The notes beneath the pieces were generated by a model. That model worked only from the letters and a program-made list of their open reading frames with translations. It searched no databases and was not told where the DNA came from. A program made the position numbers and the translations under genes. Positions 39,652-48,478 of a DNA stretch of 64,000 nucleotides are shown piece by piece (the stretch's first letter is position 1; every line of letters starts with the position of its first letter). Origin of the DNA: Paracoccaceae bacterium (lineage in GTDB: Bacteria; Pseudomonadota; Alphaproteobacteria; Rhodobacterales; Rhodobacteraceae); the NCBI GenBank assembly GCA_902554705.1, contig CACDPP010000007.1:1-64000 (forward strand), in the 5' to 3' direction.

Positions 39652-40083
39652 TTAATTCATTCTATATTTTTGATGACAGGAACCACATGCAGCACCAACA
39701 TTTCCGAGTGAGCCCCTCAAATCTATTAATGTTGAGGTATCAACTCCCTCCAGAACAAACTCCAAGTCCTCAGATTTACTTACAAAATCATCCCAGTTTT
39801 CCCAAATCGCAGGTAAAGCCTCAGAGTTTATTGGTAAATCATCATCCTCAAAAATAGTGGGTGTAGAAGCGGCAAGTTTCAATAGATTTAGACGTGCAGA
39901 TTCAGCCAGACTTTCGTCAAACTCAATTTTTTCTCGTGACATCCGAGCAAGAACTGAAAATTCCAATCTAATATTTTGCATTAATTTAGAGCGCTCAACA
40001 TACCCACTATCTGCCGCAAACAAAATCGAGCTAATAAACATAAAAAATACGCTCATTAGTAGGTAAATAATACCCTTTAACAT
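39652..40083 (-). CDS. Cytochrome c' / c556-like heme protein
   Basis: 143 residues with a signal peptide (hydrophobic segment, cleavage near FAAD) and a helical body. The single heme motif CGSCHQKYR is at the extreme C-terminus, as in cytochrome c' and c556. GGAG six bases upstream supports the ATG at 40083. In Rhodobacter sphaeroides a c-type cytochrome gene lies beside the glutathione-dependent formaldehyde dehydrogenase gene; the same order here suggests a link, although the cytochrome type may differ. Periplasmic. Confidence 0.88.
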   Translation of the reverse strand: MLKGIIYLLMSVFFMFISSILFAADSGYVERSKLMQNIRLEFSVLARMSREKIEFDESLAESARLNLLKLAASTPTIFEDDDLPINSEALPAIWENWDDFVSKSEDLEFVLEGVDTSTLIDLRGSLGNVGAACGSCHQKYRMN

Positions 40084-40176
40084 TACATTCTCCATTACTT
40101 ATTTTTAACAAGTTAGTTTTATCTCTAGGTAAGAACAGAAAATTTTAATTGCTTATTAGGGTTAAATTCAATTAAA

Positions 40177-40191
40177 GAACAAATAGTGAAC
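40177..40191. promoter_or_regulatory. LexA (SOS) box upstream of imuB
   Basis: GAACAAATAGTGAAC fits the alphaproteobacterial LexA operator GAAC-N7-GAAC (GTTC-N7-GTTC on the other strand). It ends 19 bp before the imuB start codon, where a repressor would block transcription. It supports DNA-damage control of imuB. Confidence 0.75.
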
Positions 40192-40210
40192 AAAAAATTA
40201 AAGTTTCAAA

Positions 40211-41857
40211 ATGCCTGGTCGTCGAATTATTGCAATCTGGTTTCCATACATGGGAACTGAACGTATTTTGCGCAAAACTCAACACAGCCTAGGGAAACCA
40301 GTTGTTGTTGTAGCCAAAAAATCTCAAAGTGAAATTATCTCCTCTATCTCTGCTGTTGCTCAATATAAAGGCCTTTTTGTTGGGCAATCTTTACGTGACG
40401 CTAGTGCTATTTGCCCACATTTATTCGTACAAACTCAAAATTCGTATGCAGAAACTCAATTCCTGAAAGGTATTTGCCGATGGTCGAGCAAGTTTAGCCC
40501 ATGGGTAGCACCAGAAGGAAATACCGGATTAATCATGGATATAACCGGATGTTCACATTTGTTTGGTGGTGAAGATAAAATGATAAACCATATTTTGCTC
40601 GCATATGATGAACTTGGTTTGACGACTAAAATAGGATGTGCAGATACAGTAGGAGCAGCATGGGCATTATCTCGATATTCTGAAAAAACATTACAAAACT
40701 ATCGAGATGGTAATGCTATTGAGCAAGAAGCGCGAGCAACACGTTCTCGCTCTGCAAAGCGATCTTTTAAAGACATACCAAATAATTTAAAAATTACAAA
40801 AAGTAGTAATTATTTTATTGCACCGCCTGGTAAAATACGACAGTCAATCTCTAATTTTCCAGTTGCATCTCTTAGACTAGAAATTAAAACTCAGAATACG
40901 TTGGCTCAACTGGGACTCCGCCAAATTGGAGATATTATAAACCAGCCAAGGGCAAGCCTTAATCGCAGATTTGGCCTTAGTTTGCTAAAAAGAGTAGACC
41001 AAGCACTGGGCAACCTCCCAGAACCTATTTCGCCATTACAGCCAGAGCTAAATTTTGGTGTAAGAATTAGTTTTCCTGATCCAATTGGACTAAAGTCTGA
41101 CATTATAGCTGGTATTGATCGTATATTAGATCGTCTTTGTTCTAATTTAAAAAAGAAAAATCTAGGCGCACAGAAAGTTCTATTACAAGCTTTCCGAACG
41201 GATAATACAATAGGAAGTATTGCAGTGGGATTAGCCCAACCCTCTAATTCTTTTAAGCACATTCGTGATCTAATGATAATTAAACTTGACGATCTGAATG
41301 TTCAATTTGGAATTGACATTTTACGATTAGAAGCCACCAAGACTGAAGTACTCACTAAATATAAGCATATTGGACATGTTTTAGTGGGTGAGCGCAATGC
41401 ATCACGCACTGAAAAAAATATAAATCCAGAAAACTTAATCTCCAAGTTGGGTGTTAGAATTGGATTAGAAAATATTATTAGATTACACCCAGCAAAAAGT
41501 AATATACCCGAAAAAACTTATACTATGTTGTCAGCAGCATGGTCAGAAAAAGCACAAGAGTGGCCTAAACCAAAATCTTGTCGACCGATCCAATTATGGA
41601 ATCCGGAAATTATCAATGCGCCAGACAAACCAAACCCTTTATCAGAGTTCAAATGGCGCGGAAAAATATGGCATATTACTGAAAGCTACGGACCAGAACG
41701 AATTTCGCCTGAATGGTGGTTAGATGAACCAAAATGGCGCAGTGGCGTGCGCGATTACTGGTTTGTTCAGTGTGATACAGGTGATCGATTATGGATTTAC
41801 TACGCACATGGTGGGTTAATGTCATCTGGCTGGTTTTGCCAAGGTAAGTTTGCATAA
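40211..41857 (+). CDS. imuB: Y-family DNA polymerase-like protein ImuB
   Basis: 548 residues matching ImuB, the non-catalytic Y-family protein that bridges DnaE2 and the beta clamp in SOS mutagenesis. The palm start IIAIWFPYMGTERIL lacks the acidic residue of active Y polymerases, as in other ImuB. GLIMDITGCSHLFGG near 108, GxADTVGAAWALSRY near 145, and the C-terminal PERISPEWWLDE and VRDYWFVQ segments are family-typical. The usual partners imuA (upstream) and dnaE2 (downstream) are absent from its flanks. A LexA box precedes it. Length is normal and complete. Confidence 0.93.
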   Translation: MPGRRIIAIWFPYMGTERILRKTQHSLGKPVVVVAKKSQSEIISSISAVAQYKGLFVGQSLRDASAICPHLFVQTQNSYAETQFLKGICRWSSKFSPWVAPEGNTGLIMDITGCSHLFGGEDKMINHILLAYDELGLTTKIGCADTVGAAWALSRYSEKTLQNYRDGNAIEQEARATRSRSAKRSFKDIPNNLKITKSSNYFIAPPGKIRQSISNFPVASLRLEIKTQNTLAQLGLRQIGDIINQPRASLNRRFGLSLLKRVDQALGNLPEPISPLQPELNFGVRISFPDPIGLKSDIIAGIDRILDRLCSNLKKKNLGAQKVLLQAFRTDNTIGSIAVGLAQPSNSFKHIRDLMIIKLDDLNVQFGIDILRLEATKTEVLTKYKHIGHVLVGERNASRTEKNINPENLISKLGVRIGLENIIRLHPAKSNIPEKTYTMLSAAWSEKAQEWPKPKSCRPIQLWNPEIINAPDKPNPLSEFKWRGKIWHITESYGPERISPEWWLDEPKWRSGVRDYWFVQCDTGDRLWIYYAHGGLMSSGWFCQGKFA

Positions 41858-41924
41858 CCCATTCAAAGAATTAATTGGCACTTCTACAAGATTCTGCGGC
41901 TTAATTTATAGGGTAAGTCACATT

Positions 41925-42107
41925 TTAGCCATTAGGCGTGGGCTCTGGCAAAACATCCAAATTTTCTGGAATTTTAAGTCCGCTAGAGGGAATAACAACT
42001 ATTTCCTCTCCCACATCTATATCATAAAGGTCAACCACTTCGCTATTATCCGAACTACATCCCAAACAAAAAAACAAAAAGATAAATAGATAAATATATG
42101 AACGCAT
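41925..42107 (-). CDS. Truncated DUF3035 (BamF-like) lipoprotein
   Basis: A 60-residue open frame with a lipoprotein signal (lipobox CLGC, Cys17) and a short mature part ending LPEPTPNG. The pattern (acidic stretch, then VVxxxxLxxPxxxxLPxPTP) and its place next to lspA match the N-terminus of DUF3035 proteins, annotated as BamF of the outer-membrane assembly complex in alphaproteobacteria. Family members are usually well over 100 residues, so this copy is short. After the TAA the same frame resumes with an Asn-x-Thr-x-Pro pattern for a few codons, then stops again. It is a probable nonsense- or decay-truncated gene; a short functional form is not excluded. Confidence 0.55.
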   Translation of the reverse strand: MRSYIYLFIFLFFCLGCSSDNSEVVDLYDIDVGEEIVVIPSSGLKIPENLDVLPEPTPNG

Positions 42108-42166
42108 AACCTGTTAAAACCTCCTTAAATTTACATAAAAGAAAATCACTATTTAGCAAAATTATT

Positions 42167-42637
42167 TTAACTTTTTTTATTTTCCGGGGCAAAGGCCAAG
42201 CCAACCGCTCCAATAAAAATGAACACATCAGCGAAGTTAAATACAAACGGATTATAAATTCCACAGCAAGACATATTCAAAAAGTCTGCAACTGCTCCAT
42301 CGTAAATAATTCGATCAAAAGCATTAGCTAGCGCGCCGCCACACAACAGAGCTCCAAAACTAACTTGCAAGTTGCTGACTTTTGTTCGGTAAATCCATAA
42401 CAAAATTAATCCACTAATAATAATTGACAGAGCTATTAGGAAATAAGATTTTAGCTCACTTTGCTGCCCAAAAAGACCAAAATTAACACCATAATTCCAA
42501 CCCATTCGAAAATTTAAAAAAGGAGGAAGCACATCGATTGAGTTTAAAGAAATCAAATTCAACCAAAAAACAACAAACCATTTAGAGACCTGGTCAAAGC
42601 AAAAAGAAGCAATTAATATCAAATAGAATTTTGTCAT
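42167..42637 (-). CDS. lspA: Lipoprotein signal peptidase
   Basis: The inner-membrane aspartyl protease that cuts prolipoproteins after lipid attachment. 156 residues with four membrane helices. Motifs: FDQVSKW near 15, the catalytic Asp in NAFDRIIYDGAVADF near 113 and FNFADVFIFIGAV near 135. It lies 2 bp after purH on the same strand. It would process the several lipoproteins in this window (mlaA, the DUF3035 protein, the 28.9 kb lipoprotein). Confidence 0.95.
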   Translation of the reverse strand: MTKFYLILIASFCFDQVSKWFVVFWLNLISLNSIDVLPPFLNFRMGWNYGVNFGLFGQQSELKSYFLIALSIIISGLILLWIYRTKVSNLQVSFGALLCGGALANAFDRIIYDGAVADFLNMSCCGIYNPFVFNFADVFIFIGAVGLAFAPENKKS

Positions 42638-42638
42638 C

Positions 42639-44228
42639 TCAGTGCCTAAAGTGTCTTATACCTGTAAAAGCCATAGTTAAATTAGCATCATCTGCAGATT
42701 TAATCACCTCATCATCACGCATAGAACCACCTGGCTGAATGACCGCAGTAGCTCCTGCTTCGGCGGCGATCATAAGCCCGTCTGAAAATGGAAAGAAGGC
42801 ATCTGAAGCAACAGCGGAACCCTTAGTTAATGGAAATTCAAGAGCCAGGTTTTCAGCCATATCAATGGACTTTTGCGCTGCTATTCGGCAGCTATCTACT
42901 CGACTCATTTGCCCAGCACCAATACCAACAGTCGCGCAATGTTTAGCATAGACAATCGCATTAGATTTTACATGCTTTGCAACTTTCCAAGCAAAGAACA
43001 TATCCTCTAATTCAATATCAGAAGGCTTTCTTTTGGTCACTATATTGAGACTGTTTTCAAGTATTACTTCATCATCTGTGTCTTGCACTAAAAACCCACC
43101 TGAAACTTGACGAATACTTCTGCCGCCATTGCTTTGGCTTTTTAACCCACCAGTCGTCAAAAGCCGCAGATTTTTCTTTTTTGCAAATACTTTTAAGGCT
43201 TCAGCTGTAGCATCAGGTGCGATGACAACCTCAGTAAAAATCCCACAAATCTCTTCTGCAGTTGGCTCATCCAAAGTTTTATTTAGAGCAACTATTCCTC
43301 CAAACGCACTCGTTTGATCACAATTGAAGGCAGATTTATACGCTTCTCTCAGATTTGGCCCGGTTGCAACTCCACAAGGATTGGCGTGTTTAATTATAGC
43401 ACAAGTTGGCTGTAAAGATGGATCAAATTCACAAACTAATTCAAATGCTGCGTCTGTATCGTTAATATTATTGTAAGATAACTCTTTACCTTGGTGCTGA
43501 ATAGCTGAAGCTACACCAAAACCACTGCTATTATCTTTATAAAATGCGGCTCTTTGATGAGGGTTTTCACCATATCGCAAACTTTGTACTAATGAGCCAA
43601 CTTCAATTATTTTCTTAGGATGCTCATCTTTTTCTTGCTCACTCATCCATGAAGAAATCGATGCATCGTACCCTGCAGTATGTGAATAGGCTCGATAGGC
43701 CATTTTTTTTCTAAAATTTAGGCTCGTATGCCCTTTATTTTTTTCAAATTCATCCAAAAAAATTCCATAATCTGAGTTGTCCGTTATCACTGTTACGGAC
43801 TGATGATTTTTTGCTGCTGCGCGGATCATCGCTGGACCACCAATATCAATATTTTCAATACATGTTGCATAATCAGCTCCACGAGCCACAGTATTTTCAA
43901 AGGGATACAAATTAACAACCAATAAATCTATTTCACTTATCCCATGTTGTTTCATTGCTGAGAGGTGGTCTTTTTCATTTCGCAAGGCAAGAAGACCGCC
44001 ATGTACTCTTGGATGTAACGTCTTTAATCGGCCATTCATCATTTCTGGAAACTCTGTCAATTCTGAAACATCTTTAACAGGTATATTGGAAGCTCTTAAT
44101 GCCTCAGCACTACCTCCAGTTGATATGATTTCAATCCCATGCTGAAATAAAGCATTCGCAAGTTTAGTGATATCAGTTTTGTCAGATACCGAAATTAAAG
44201 CACGTTTAATTGGATAAAGATCACTCAT
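42639..44228 (-). CDS. purH: Bifunctional AICAR transformylase / IMP cyclohydrolase
   Basis: Carries out the last two steps of IMP synthesis. 529 residues: an N-terminal IMP cyclohydrolase domain ([44 protein letters not shown]) and a C-terminal AICAR transformylase domain ([14 protein letters not shown] near 218, [23 protein letters not shown] and the end TGIRHFRH). The start is ATG at 44228; a TTG one codon earlier is unlikely. It heads a cluster with lspA and lies 35 bp downstream of the heparinase-like gene. Confidence 0.97.
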   Translation of the reverse strand: MSDLYPIKRALISVSDKTDITKLANALFQHGIEIISTGGSAEALRASNIPVKDVSELTEFPEMMNGRLKTLHPRVHGGLLALRNEKDHLSAMKQHGISEIDLLVVNLYPFENTVARGADYATCIENIDIGGPAMIRAAAKNHQSVTVITDNSDYGIFLDEFEKNKGHTSLNFRKKMAYRAYSHTAGYDASISSWMSEQEKDEHPKKIIEVGSLVQSLRYGENPHQRAAFYKDNSSGFGVASAIQHQGKELSYNNINDTDAAFELVCEFDPSLQPTCAIIKHANPCGVATGPNLREAYKSAFNCDQTSAFGGIVALNKTLDEPTAEEICGIFTEVVIAPDATAEALKVFAKKKNLRLLTTGGLKSQSNGGRSIRQVSGGFLVQDTDDEVILENSLNIVTKRKPSDIELEDMFFAWKVAKHVKSNAIVYAKHCATVGIGAGQMSRVDSCRIAAQKSIDMAENLALEFPLTKGSAVASDAFFPFSDGLMIAAEAGATAVIQPGGSMRDDEVIKSADDANLTMAFTGIRHFRH

Positions 44229-44263
44229 CAACTTTCCTGTTTGTAAATTAATTTAACTCAATT

Positions 44264-45964
44264 TTAAAATAGATCACCAACTGAAAGATCCTTATCGAGA
44301 GCTCTAACCAGAGACCATTTAATTCTTGTTCCATATTCCAATAGATCCGCAGATAAAATCAACTTTTTGGACTCTATCGGTTTGAACAAACCATTCTCAA
44401 AAAAAATAGTGGGTTCCAACTGTAAATGTAAATCCAAACCATAACTGAAAATCCATACCTCACCGTTTTTCAGAGCCAAACTTGTAAGATTATTTTCTTC
44501 TTCCAAACGCAATCTGACGTCTGGATGCAAATGAAATGCTGCTTTTACTGACACCGGGTCACTGTTATTCTTTTTTGAAATCTTATCAAACTGCCTTTTG
44601 TGAGAGTCCTCGATTGCTATCATTAAGTCTTCTCCCTCCAAGGACTGGCCATCTTGAGAAAGCTTTAATTTTCTAACATGAGTGAGCCCATGACTTTTGA
44701 CGTAGCCATCATGTGCGCCCTCAAAAACGCCTATGCCTTCGTCATTTGAAATCTCTTTTAATACGTTGCGAGGTCCATTAATAATTACCTTTTTTGGCGT
44801 TTGAAACCAACCTTCTATATCGCGAAATTCACTACTATTTCGGTTGTCTATATAAACTGCACAATGAGAATTCGTCTGGCGACCATCAGAACTCAAATCT
44901 GAACCAAAAAGATAACCAGGGCCACAACTCGTAAAAATTCTCCTTTGGCCTGAAACCATCTCGAAAGCTAACGTAGATGCATCAGCCTTCACAGCCTTCT
45001 TACCCATGGGAGGTGGTGCAGCATCAATAATTACGGTGGTTCGAGAATTTGATAACTTTGAGAAACCAACACTTGTTTCATGTAAGGCAACCTCTCGACT
45101 TTCAGCATTACGTAGCGCCTGATCCAATTGGCCATCCACATCGCCACAACTACCGTGAAATCTCGGTAAACCTGCATCAGAATGCCTTAGATTACGAAGA
45201 ACCGGTGCTAGTTTTTCAATTGTCTCTAAATGGGTAACAGAAGGATTCCAGTTTGAATCCTTAAGAGCAAGTTTAGCCCATATTAAAATTGTGAATATGT
45301 TCAAAATCTCTTGGGAATTTCGCGAAAAGACAATTTCCTCACTATTCATTAGATAGTGGCATTCCTCAGCAAGAGCTACAGTAGCCGGCTCTATAAATTT
45401 CTCCATATTCTTTAAGTAGCATCCTGCGTATATCAACCCTAGTAGAGCCTCAAATCTAGGTAATCCTTCCGATGTTTTCATCGCTCGTTTCGATAAAAAT
45501 TTGGCTTGTTTCGCCAGTAAGAGATTAAATTTTTTCAGTTTTGTTTCGGAATATCCTTGGGTAAGAAACAGATAATGATGCGCCCAACGAACTAAACGCC
45601 TTCCTGTTAATTCTGGTGTCCAACAAGGACCAAAACCTGAACTATACTTGTTCATCCAGGAATTTAACCAGTTTTGCGCAAACCGCCGGGCCTCTACGCT
45701 ACCGAGGGAGGCCAAGTCATCCACCCAATCAAAACCATGTAGTTTATTGTGAAAATCTTTTTCGTTCGTTTTATAATTCCAGACCTCATCAGTTTGCTGA
45801 ATAACTTGGCCCGCCAAATTAATTTTTCCCTCTACCATCTGGCGGCCGGCAGTTATTTTACCAATTGAGCGAGGCTCGGTTTCAAGAATAAATTCTGTAG
45901 TAGATTTAGACCTACAAATCAGAAAAGCATAAAATTTATCTGTTAAAACTGTTACAAAACTCAA
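44264..45964 (-). CDS. Heparinase II/III-family protein
   Basis: 566 residues of the heparinase II/III family. The N-terminal alpha/alpha toroid region shows PRSIGKITAGRQM, LHGFDWVDDLASLG and the segment around SGFGPCWTPELTGRRLVRWAHHY. The C-terminal beta-sandwich (about 300-560) has the RFHGSCGDVDGQLDQAL and SHGLTHVRKLKLSQDG segments. No signal peptide is seen. In this lineage the gene lies next to purH. Substrate and even enzymatic activity are unknown; the family includes polysaccharide lyases. Confidence 0.9.
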   Translation of the reverse strand: MSFVTVLTDKFYAFLICRSKSTTEFILETEPRSIGKITAGRQMVEGKINLAGQVIQQTDEVWNYKTNEKDFHNKLHGFDWVDDLASLGSVEARRFAQNWLNSWMNKYSSGFGPCWTPELTGRRLVRWAHHYLFLTQGYSETKLKKFNLLLAKQAKFLSKRAMKTSEGLPRFEALLGLIYAGCYLKNMEKFIEPATVALAEECHYLMNSEEIVFSRNSQEILNIFTILIWAKLALKDSNWNPSVTHLETIEKLAPVLRNLRHSDAGLPRFHGSCGDVDGQLDQALRNAESREVALHETSVGFSKLSNSRTTVIIDAAPPPMGKKAVKADASTLAFEMVSGQRRIFTSCGPGYLFGSDLSSDGRQTNSHCAVYIDNRNSSEFRDIEGWFQTPKKVIINGPRNVLKEISNDEGIGVFEGAHDGYVKSHGLTHVRKLKLSQDGQSLEGEDLMIAIEDSHKRQFDKISKKNNSDPVSVKAAFHLHPDVRLRLEEENNLTSLALKNGEVWIFSYGLDLHLQLEPTIFFENGLFKPIESKKLILSADLLEYGTRIKWSLVRALDKDLSVGDLF

Positions 45965-46035
45965 AATTGGCTCATTTTCTAAAATAAATTATGTTAGTTC
46001 GTTCCAAATATTTACATTCGTAAATTTAACTTTCT

Positions 46036-47325
46036 TTAGGTTTTATTTGGTTTTTTTTGCAAATAACATATGTAAAAGCCATCCAAACCGTTCTTTTCAT
46101 TCGAGCTAGCCGGCGTGATCCTAATATCACCAGAGTCCAGAATCCAAGCCTCCGGAATGATTTTGTCTTTTTCGTTTGGCTTTTTTATTTCAAATTGGTG
46201 ATTACGATCTAGAAATTCCTCAATTTGACACTCACCCTCATCTGGCAGAAGAGAACATGTTACATATATAATGAGTCCATCGTCCTCTACAATTGAAGAA
46301 GCATGATCAAGTAACTTAGCTTGAATTTCAATTAACTCAGAAAAATCAGATCCATCTTTACAATAGACTAGGTCAGGATGCCGCCTAATTGTTCCAGTTG
46401 CACTGCAAGGAGCATCCAATAATACGATGTCGAATTTATCAATAATATTTAAAGCATCACCTTCTATTATATTCGCCTTGAGCCCGCACCTTTCTAAGTT
46501 CTCATTCAATAATTCTAATCGGCTCCCCGAAATATCCACCGCGGTAACATTCGCTCCACGAGAAGCGAGTTGAAGTGTCTTTGCACCAGGGGCAGCGCAT
46601 AAATCTAGTACTTTTTTACCATTTAAATTTTCCAATAGCCGAATTGGGATAGATGCTGCTATATCTTGAACCCACCAATCACCTTCCTTAAAACCGGGCA
46701 AAGCAGATATTTGTTTACGACTTTCCAAACGAATACTCTCGTTAAAGATAATTCTGCCATCCAGCTCTTTTGTCCAATCATGGATTTTAGATGGATCTTT
46801 TAAGGTAATATCTACAGGTGGTGTACAACTTTGTATTTTTTCTATTTCAATTACAGTCTTTTTTCCGTAGGCGCTGATTAGAGGTTCCCTTAACCACTTG
46901 GGCAACCTGGAAATACTTTCATCTTTATTCCATTCTTCAATTTCATAAGATGATAACTTTCGTAATACTGCATTAACCAAGCCTTTCATTGGCCGAGTTG
47001 TTTTGTTTAAAGCTGCATAATTTACCGCTTCGTTAACAATTGCATGGGATGCGCCGCCAGTAACCAGTTCTATCAATGCTAACCGCAGAATATTTTTAAC
47101 GTTTAATTTTGGGTCTTTTTTAAGGTATTTTTCCAAAAGTCTGTCACAGCGATCTAAGTTACGCAAAGTATCCATAACTAATCGTTGGACAAAAGCTTTT
47201 TCATTAGGTTTCAGGTTTTTAAGGACCCCAAGCGCTCTTAGTTCATGGAAGCTTTTTTTGCTTCCTAAAATCTCATTTAGAATATCTATCGCGACAAAAC
47301 GAGGTTTGCTCCTAGAGAAATTCAT
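46036..47325 (-). CDS. rsmB: 16S rRNA (cytosine(967)-C5)-methyltransferase
   Basis: Methylates C967 of 16S rRNA. 429 residues: an N-terminal NusB-like RNA-binding part (about 1-150), then a SAM-dependent domain with LDLCAAPGAKTLQLASRGANVTAVD near 240, the motif LDAPCSATGTIRRHPD near 305 and the TCSLLPDEGE motif near 360 (the two Cys of the m5C mechanism). Divergent from the DUF1674 gene by 66 bp. Confidence 0.95.
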   Translation of the reverse strand: MNFSRSKPRFVAIDILNEILGSKKSFHELRALGVLKNLKPNEKAFVQRLVMDTLRNLDRCDRLLEKYLKKDPKLNVKNILRLALIELVTGGASHAIVNEAVNYAALNKTTRPMKGLVNAVLRKLSSYEIEEWNKDESISRLPKWLREPLISAYGKKTVIEIEKIQSCTPPVDITLKDPSKIHDWTKELDGRIIFNESIRLESRKQISALPGFKEGDWWVQDIAASIPIRLLENLNGKKVLDLCAAPGAKTLQLASRGANVTAVDISGSRLELLNENLERCGLKANIIEGDALNIIDKFDIVLLDAPCSATGTIRRHPDLVYCKDGSDFSELIEIQAKLLDHASSIVEDDGLIIYVTCSLLPDEGECQIEEFLDRNHQFEIKKPNEKDKIIPEAWILDSGDIRITPASSNEKNGLDGFYICYLQKKPNKT

Positions 47326-47391
47326 GCGGAAACTTTCTTGAAAGAATTTTGAGCCCGCTATATCAGTCTATTATGACCAAGGAAAGTTTAT

Positions 47392-47568
47392 ATGACTGAA
47401 AGAGATAAGGAACTTCCCCCAGAAGCTTTAAGAGCATTGAAAGAGGCTGAGCAGCGGCGGTTAGAAAAAAAAGAAGTAAATTTTCCGAAAGAACTCGGAG
47501 GCCGCGAAGGTGTAGAACCTGTCAGATTTGGGGATTGGGAAAAGAAAGGTATCGCAATTGATTTTTAA
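47392..47568 (+). CDS. DUF1674 / SDHAF4-like small protein (58 aa)
   Basis: A 58-residue open frame with GGAAAG just upstream of its ATG. The C-terminal signature LGGREGVEPVRFGDWEKKG followed by IAIDF is the hallmark of DUF1674/SDHAF4. In yeast and animals SDHAF4 helps flavinylated SdhA join succinate dehydrogenase; a similar role is possible here. The N-terminal part is a charged helix (ALRALKEAEQRRLEKK). It sits between rsmB (divergent) and fmt (convergent), a typical place in Rhodobacterales. It is easy to miss because of its size. Confidence 0.9.
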   Translation: MTERDKELPPEALRALKEAEQRRLEKKEVNFPKELGGREGVEPVRFGDWEKKGIAIDF

Positions 47569-47608
47569 ATTCAGTCCAATTTACTGCCTTGCTGTAATCT
47601 GAAACCTC

Positions 47609-48478
47609 TTAAAAAACATCTGATTTTTGAGCAGACTTGCCCGGTCTTTGCGCTTCAGTTATCTCGACTGCTTTTTGACCGCAAGCAATTGAAAAACCAG
47701 TATCTAGAACCATTCCAGGCTCATTTTCTTCATCTATGACCTTGGAAGATAATAATTTGACCCGTTCTCCATTTATTTCGGTCCAAGCTCCTGGAAAGGG
47801 AGACAAAGCCCTGATTTTTCGATCAATAGTTTGCGCAGGCAGCGACCAGTCAATTTTGGCTTCAGACTTATGGACCTTACCCGCATATGTGATACCAACA
47901 GTGGACTGATTCTGAACTTTATAATCAGATAACTTATCCAGCACTTCGACGATAAGATTCGAACCTACTAAACTCAATCTTTCTGATAAAATTTTAGCGG
48001 TATCATCTTCTGTAATTTGAATTTTTCTAGAAGACAGAACTGGACCAGTATCCAGTCCCTCATCCATTTTCATGATGCAAATGCCGGTTTCATCATCTCC
48101 TTCCATAATTGCTCTTTGAATTGGTGCAGCGCCACGCCAACGTGGCAAAAGAGAAGCGTGGATATTTACACAACCGAGTTTTGGAGATGACAGAATTTGG
48201 TTGGGAAGTATTAGGCCGTAAGCAACGACAACGGCTATATCCGCCTTTAAATCCCTGAAGATATTTTGATCTTTTTCGGATTTGAAATTCCCGGGGGTAT
48301 GCACAGTTAGACCCAAATCAAGAGCTTCTTTATGTACTTCACTAAGGTTTAATTTTTTGCCGCGACCGGCGGGCCTGGGTGGTTGAGAATAAACCGCACA
48401 TATTTGATGTTTACTCTGATCCAGGGCCTTAAGAGCAGGAACAGAAAACTTTGGTGTTCCCATAAAAACCAACTTCAT
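47609..48478 (-). CDS. fmt: Methionyl-tRNA formyltransferase, C-terminus frameshifted
   Basis: Formylates initiator Met-tRNA. 289 residues as read: N-terminal MKLVFMGTPKFSVPALKAL, catalytic Asn-His region VNIHASLLPRWRGAAPIQRA near 105, IMKMDEGLDTGP, and a C-terminal domain. The usual family end LRGFxLxxG is missing. One extra T in the T6 run (plus strand A 47611-47616) would extend the frame to a stop at 47571 and add LRGFRLQQGSKLD, a family-like tail, giving about 302 residues. Its start overlaps the def-like gene by 4 bp. The protein is probably functional either way. Confidence 0.93.
   Translation of the reverse strand: MKLVFMGTPKFSVPALKALDQSKHQICAVYSQPPRPAGRGKKLNLSEVHKEALDLGLTVHTPGNFKSEKDQNIFRDLKADIAVVVAYGLILPNQILSSPKLGCVNIHASLLPRWRGAAPIQRAIMEGDDETGICIMKMDEGLDTGPVLSSRKIQITEDDTAKILSERLSLVGSNLIVEVLDKLSDYKVQNQSTVGITYAGKVHKSEAKIDWSLPAQTIDRKIRALSPFPGAWTEINGERVKLLSSKVIDEENEPGMVLDTGFSIACGQKAVEITEAQRPGKSAQKSDVF

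Noticed and set aside
41850-41935. Possible dnaE2 N-terminal remnant just after imuB (FKELIGTST...RVSH)
   Set aside because: The resemblance needs gaps and covers about 20 residues; the same bases also read as a DUF3035 tail on the other strand. Too weak to claim.
42055-42264. 69-residue minus frame across the DUF3035 / lspA gap
   Set aside because: It is a shadow of two better-supported genes in other frames.
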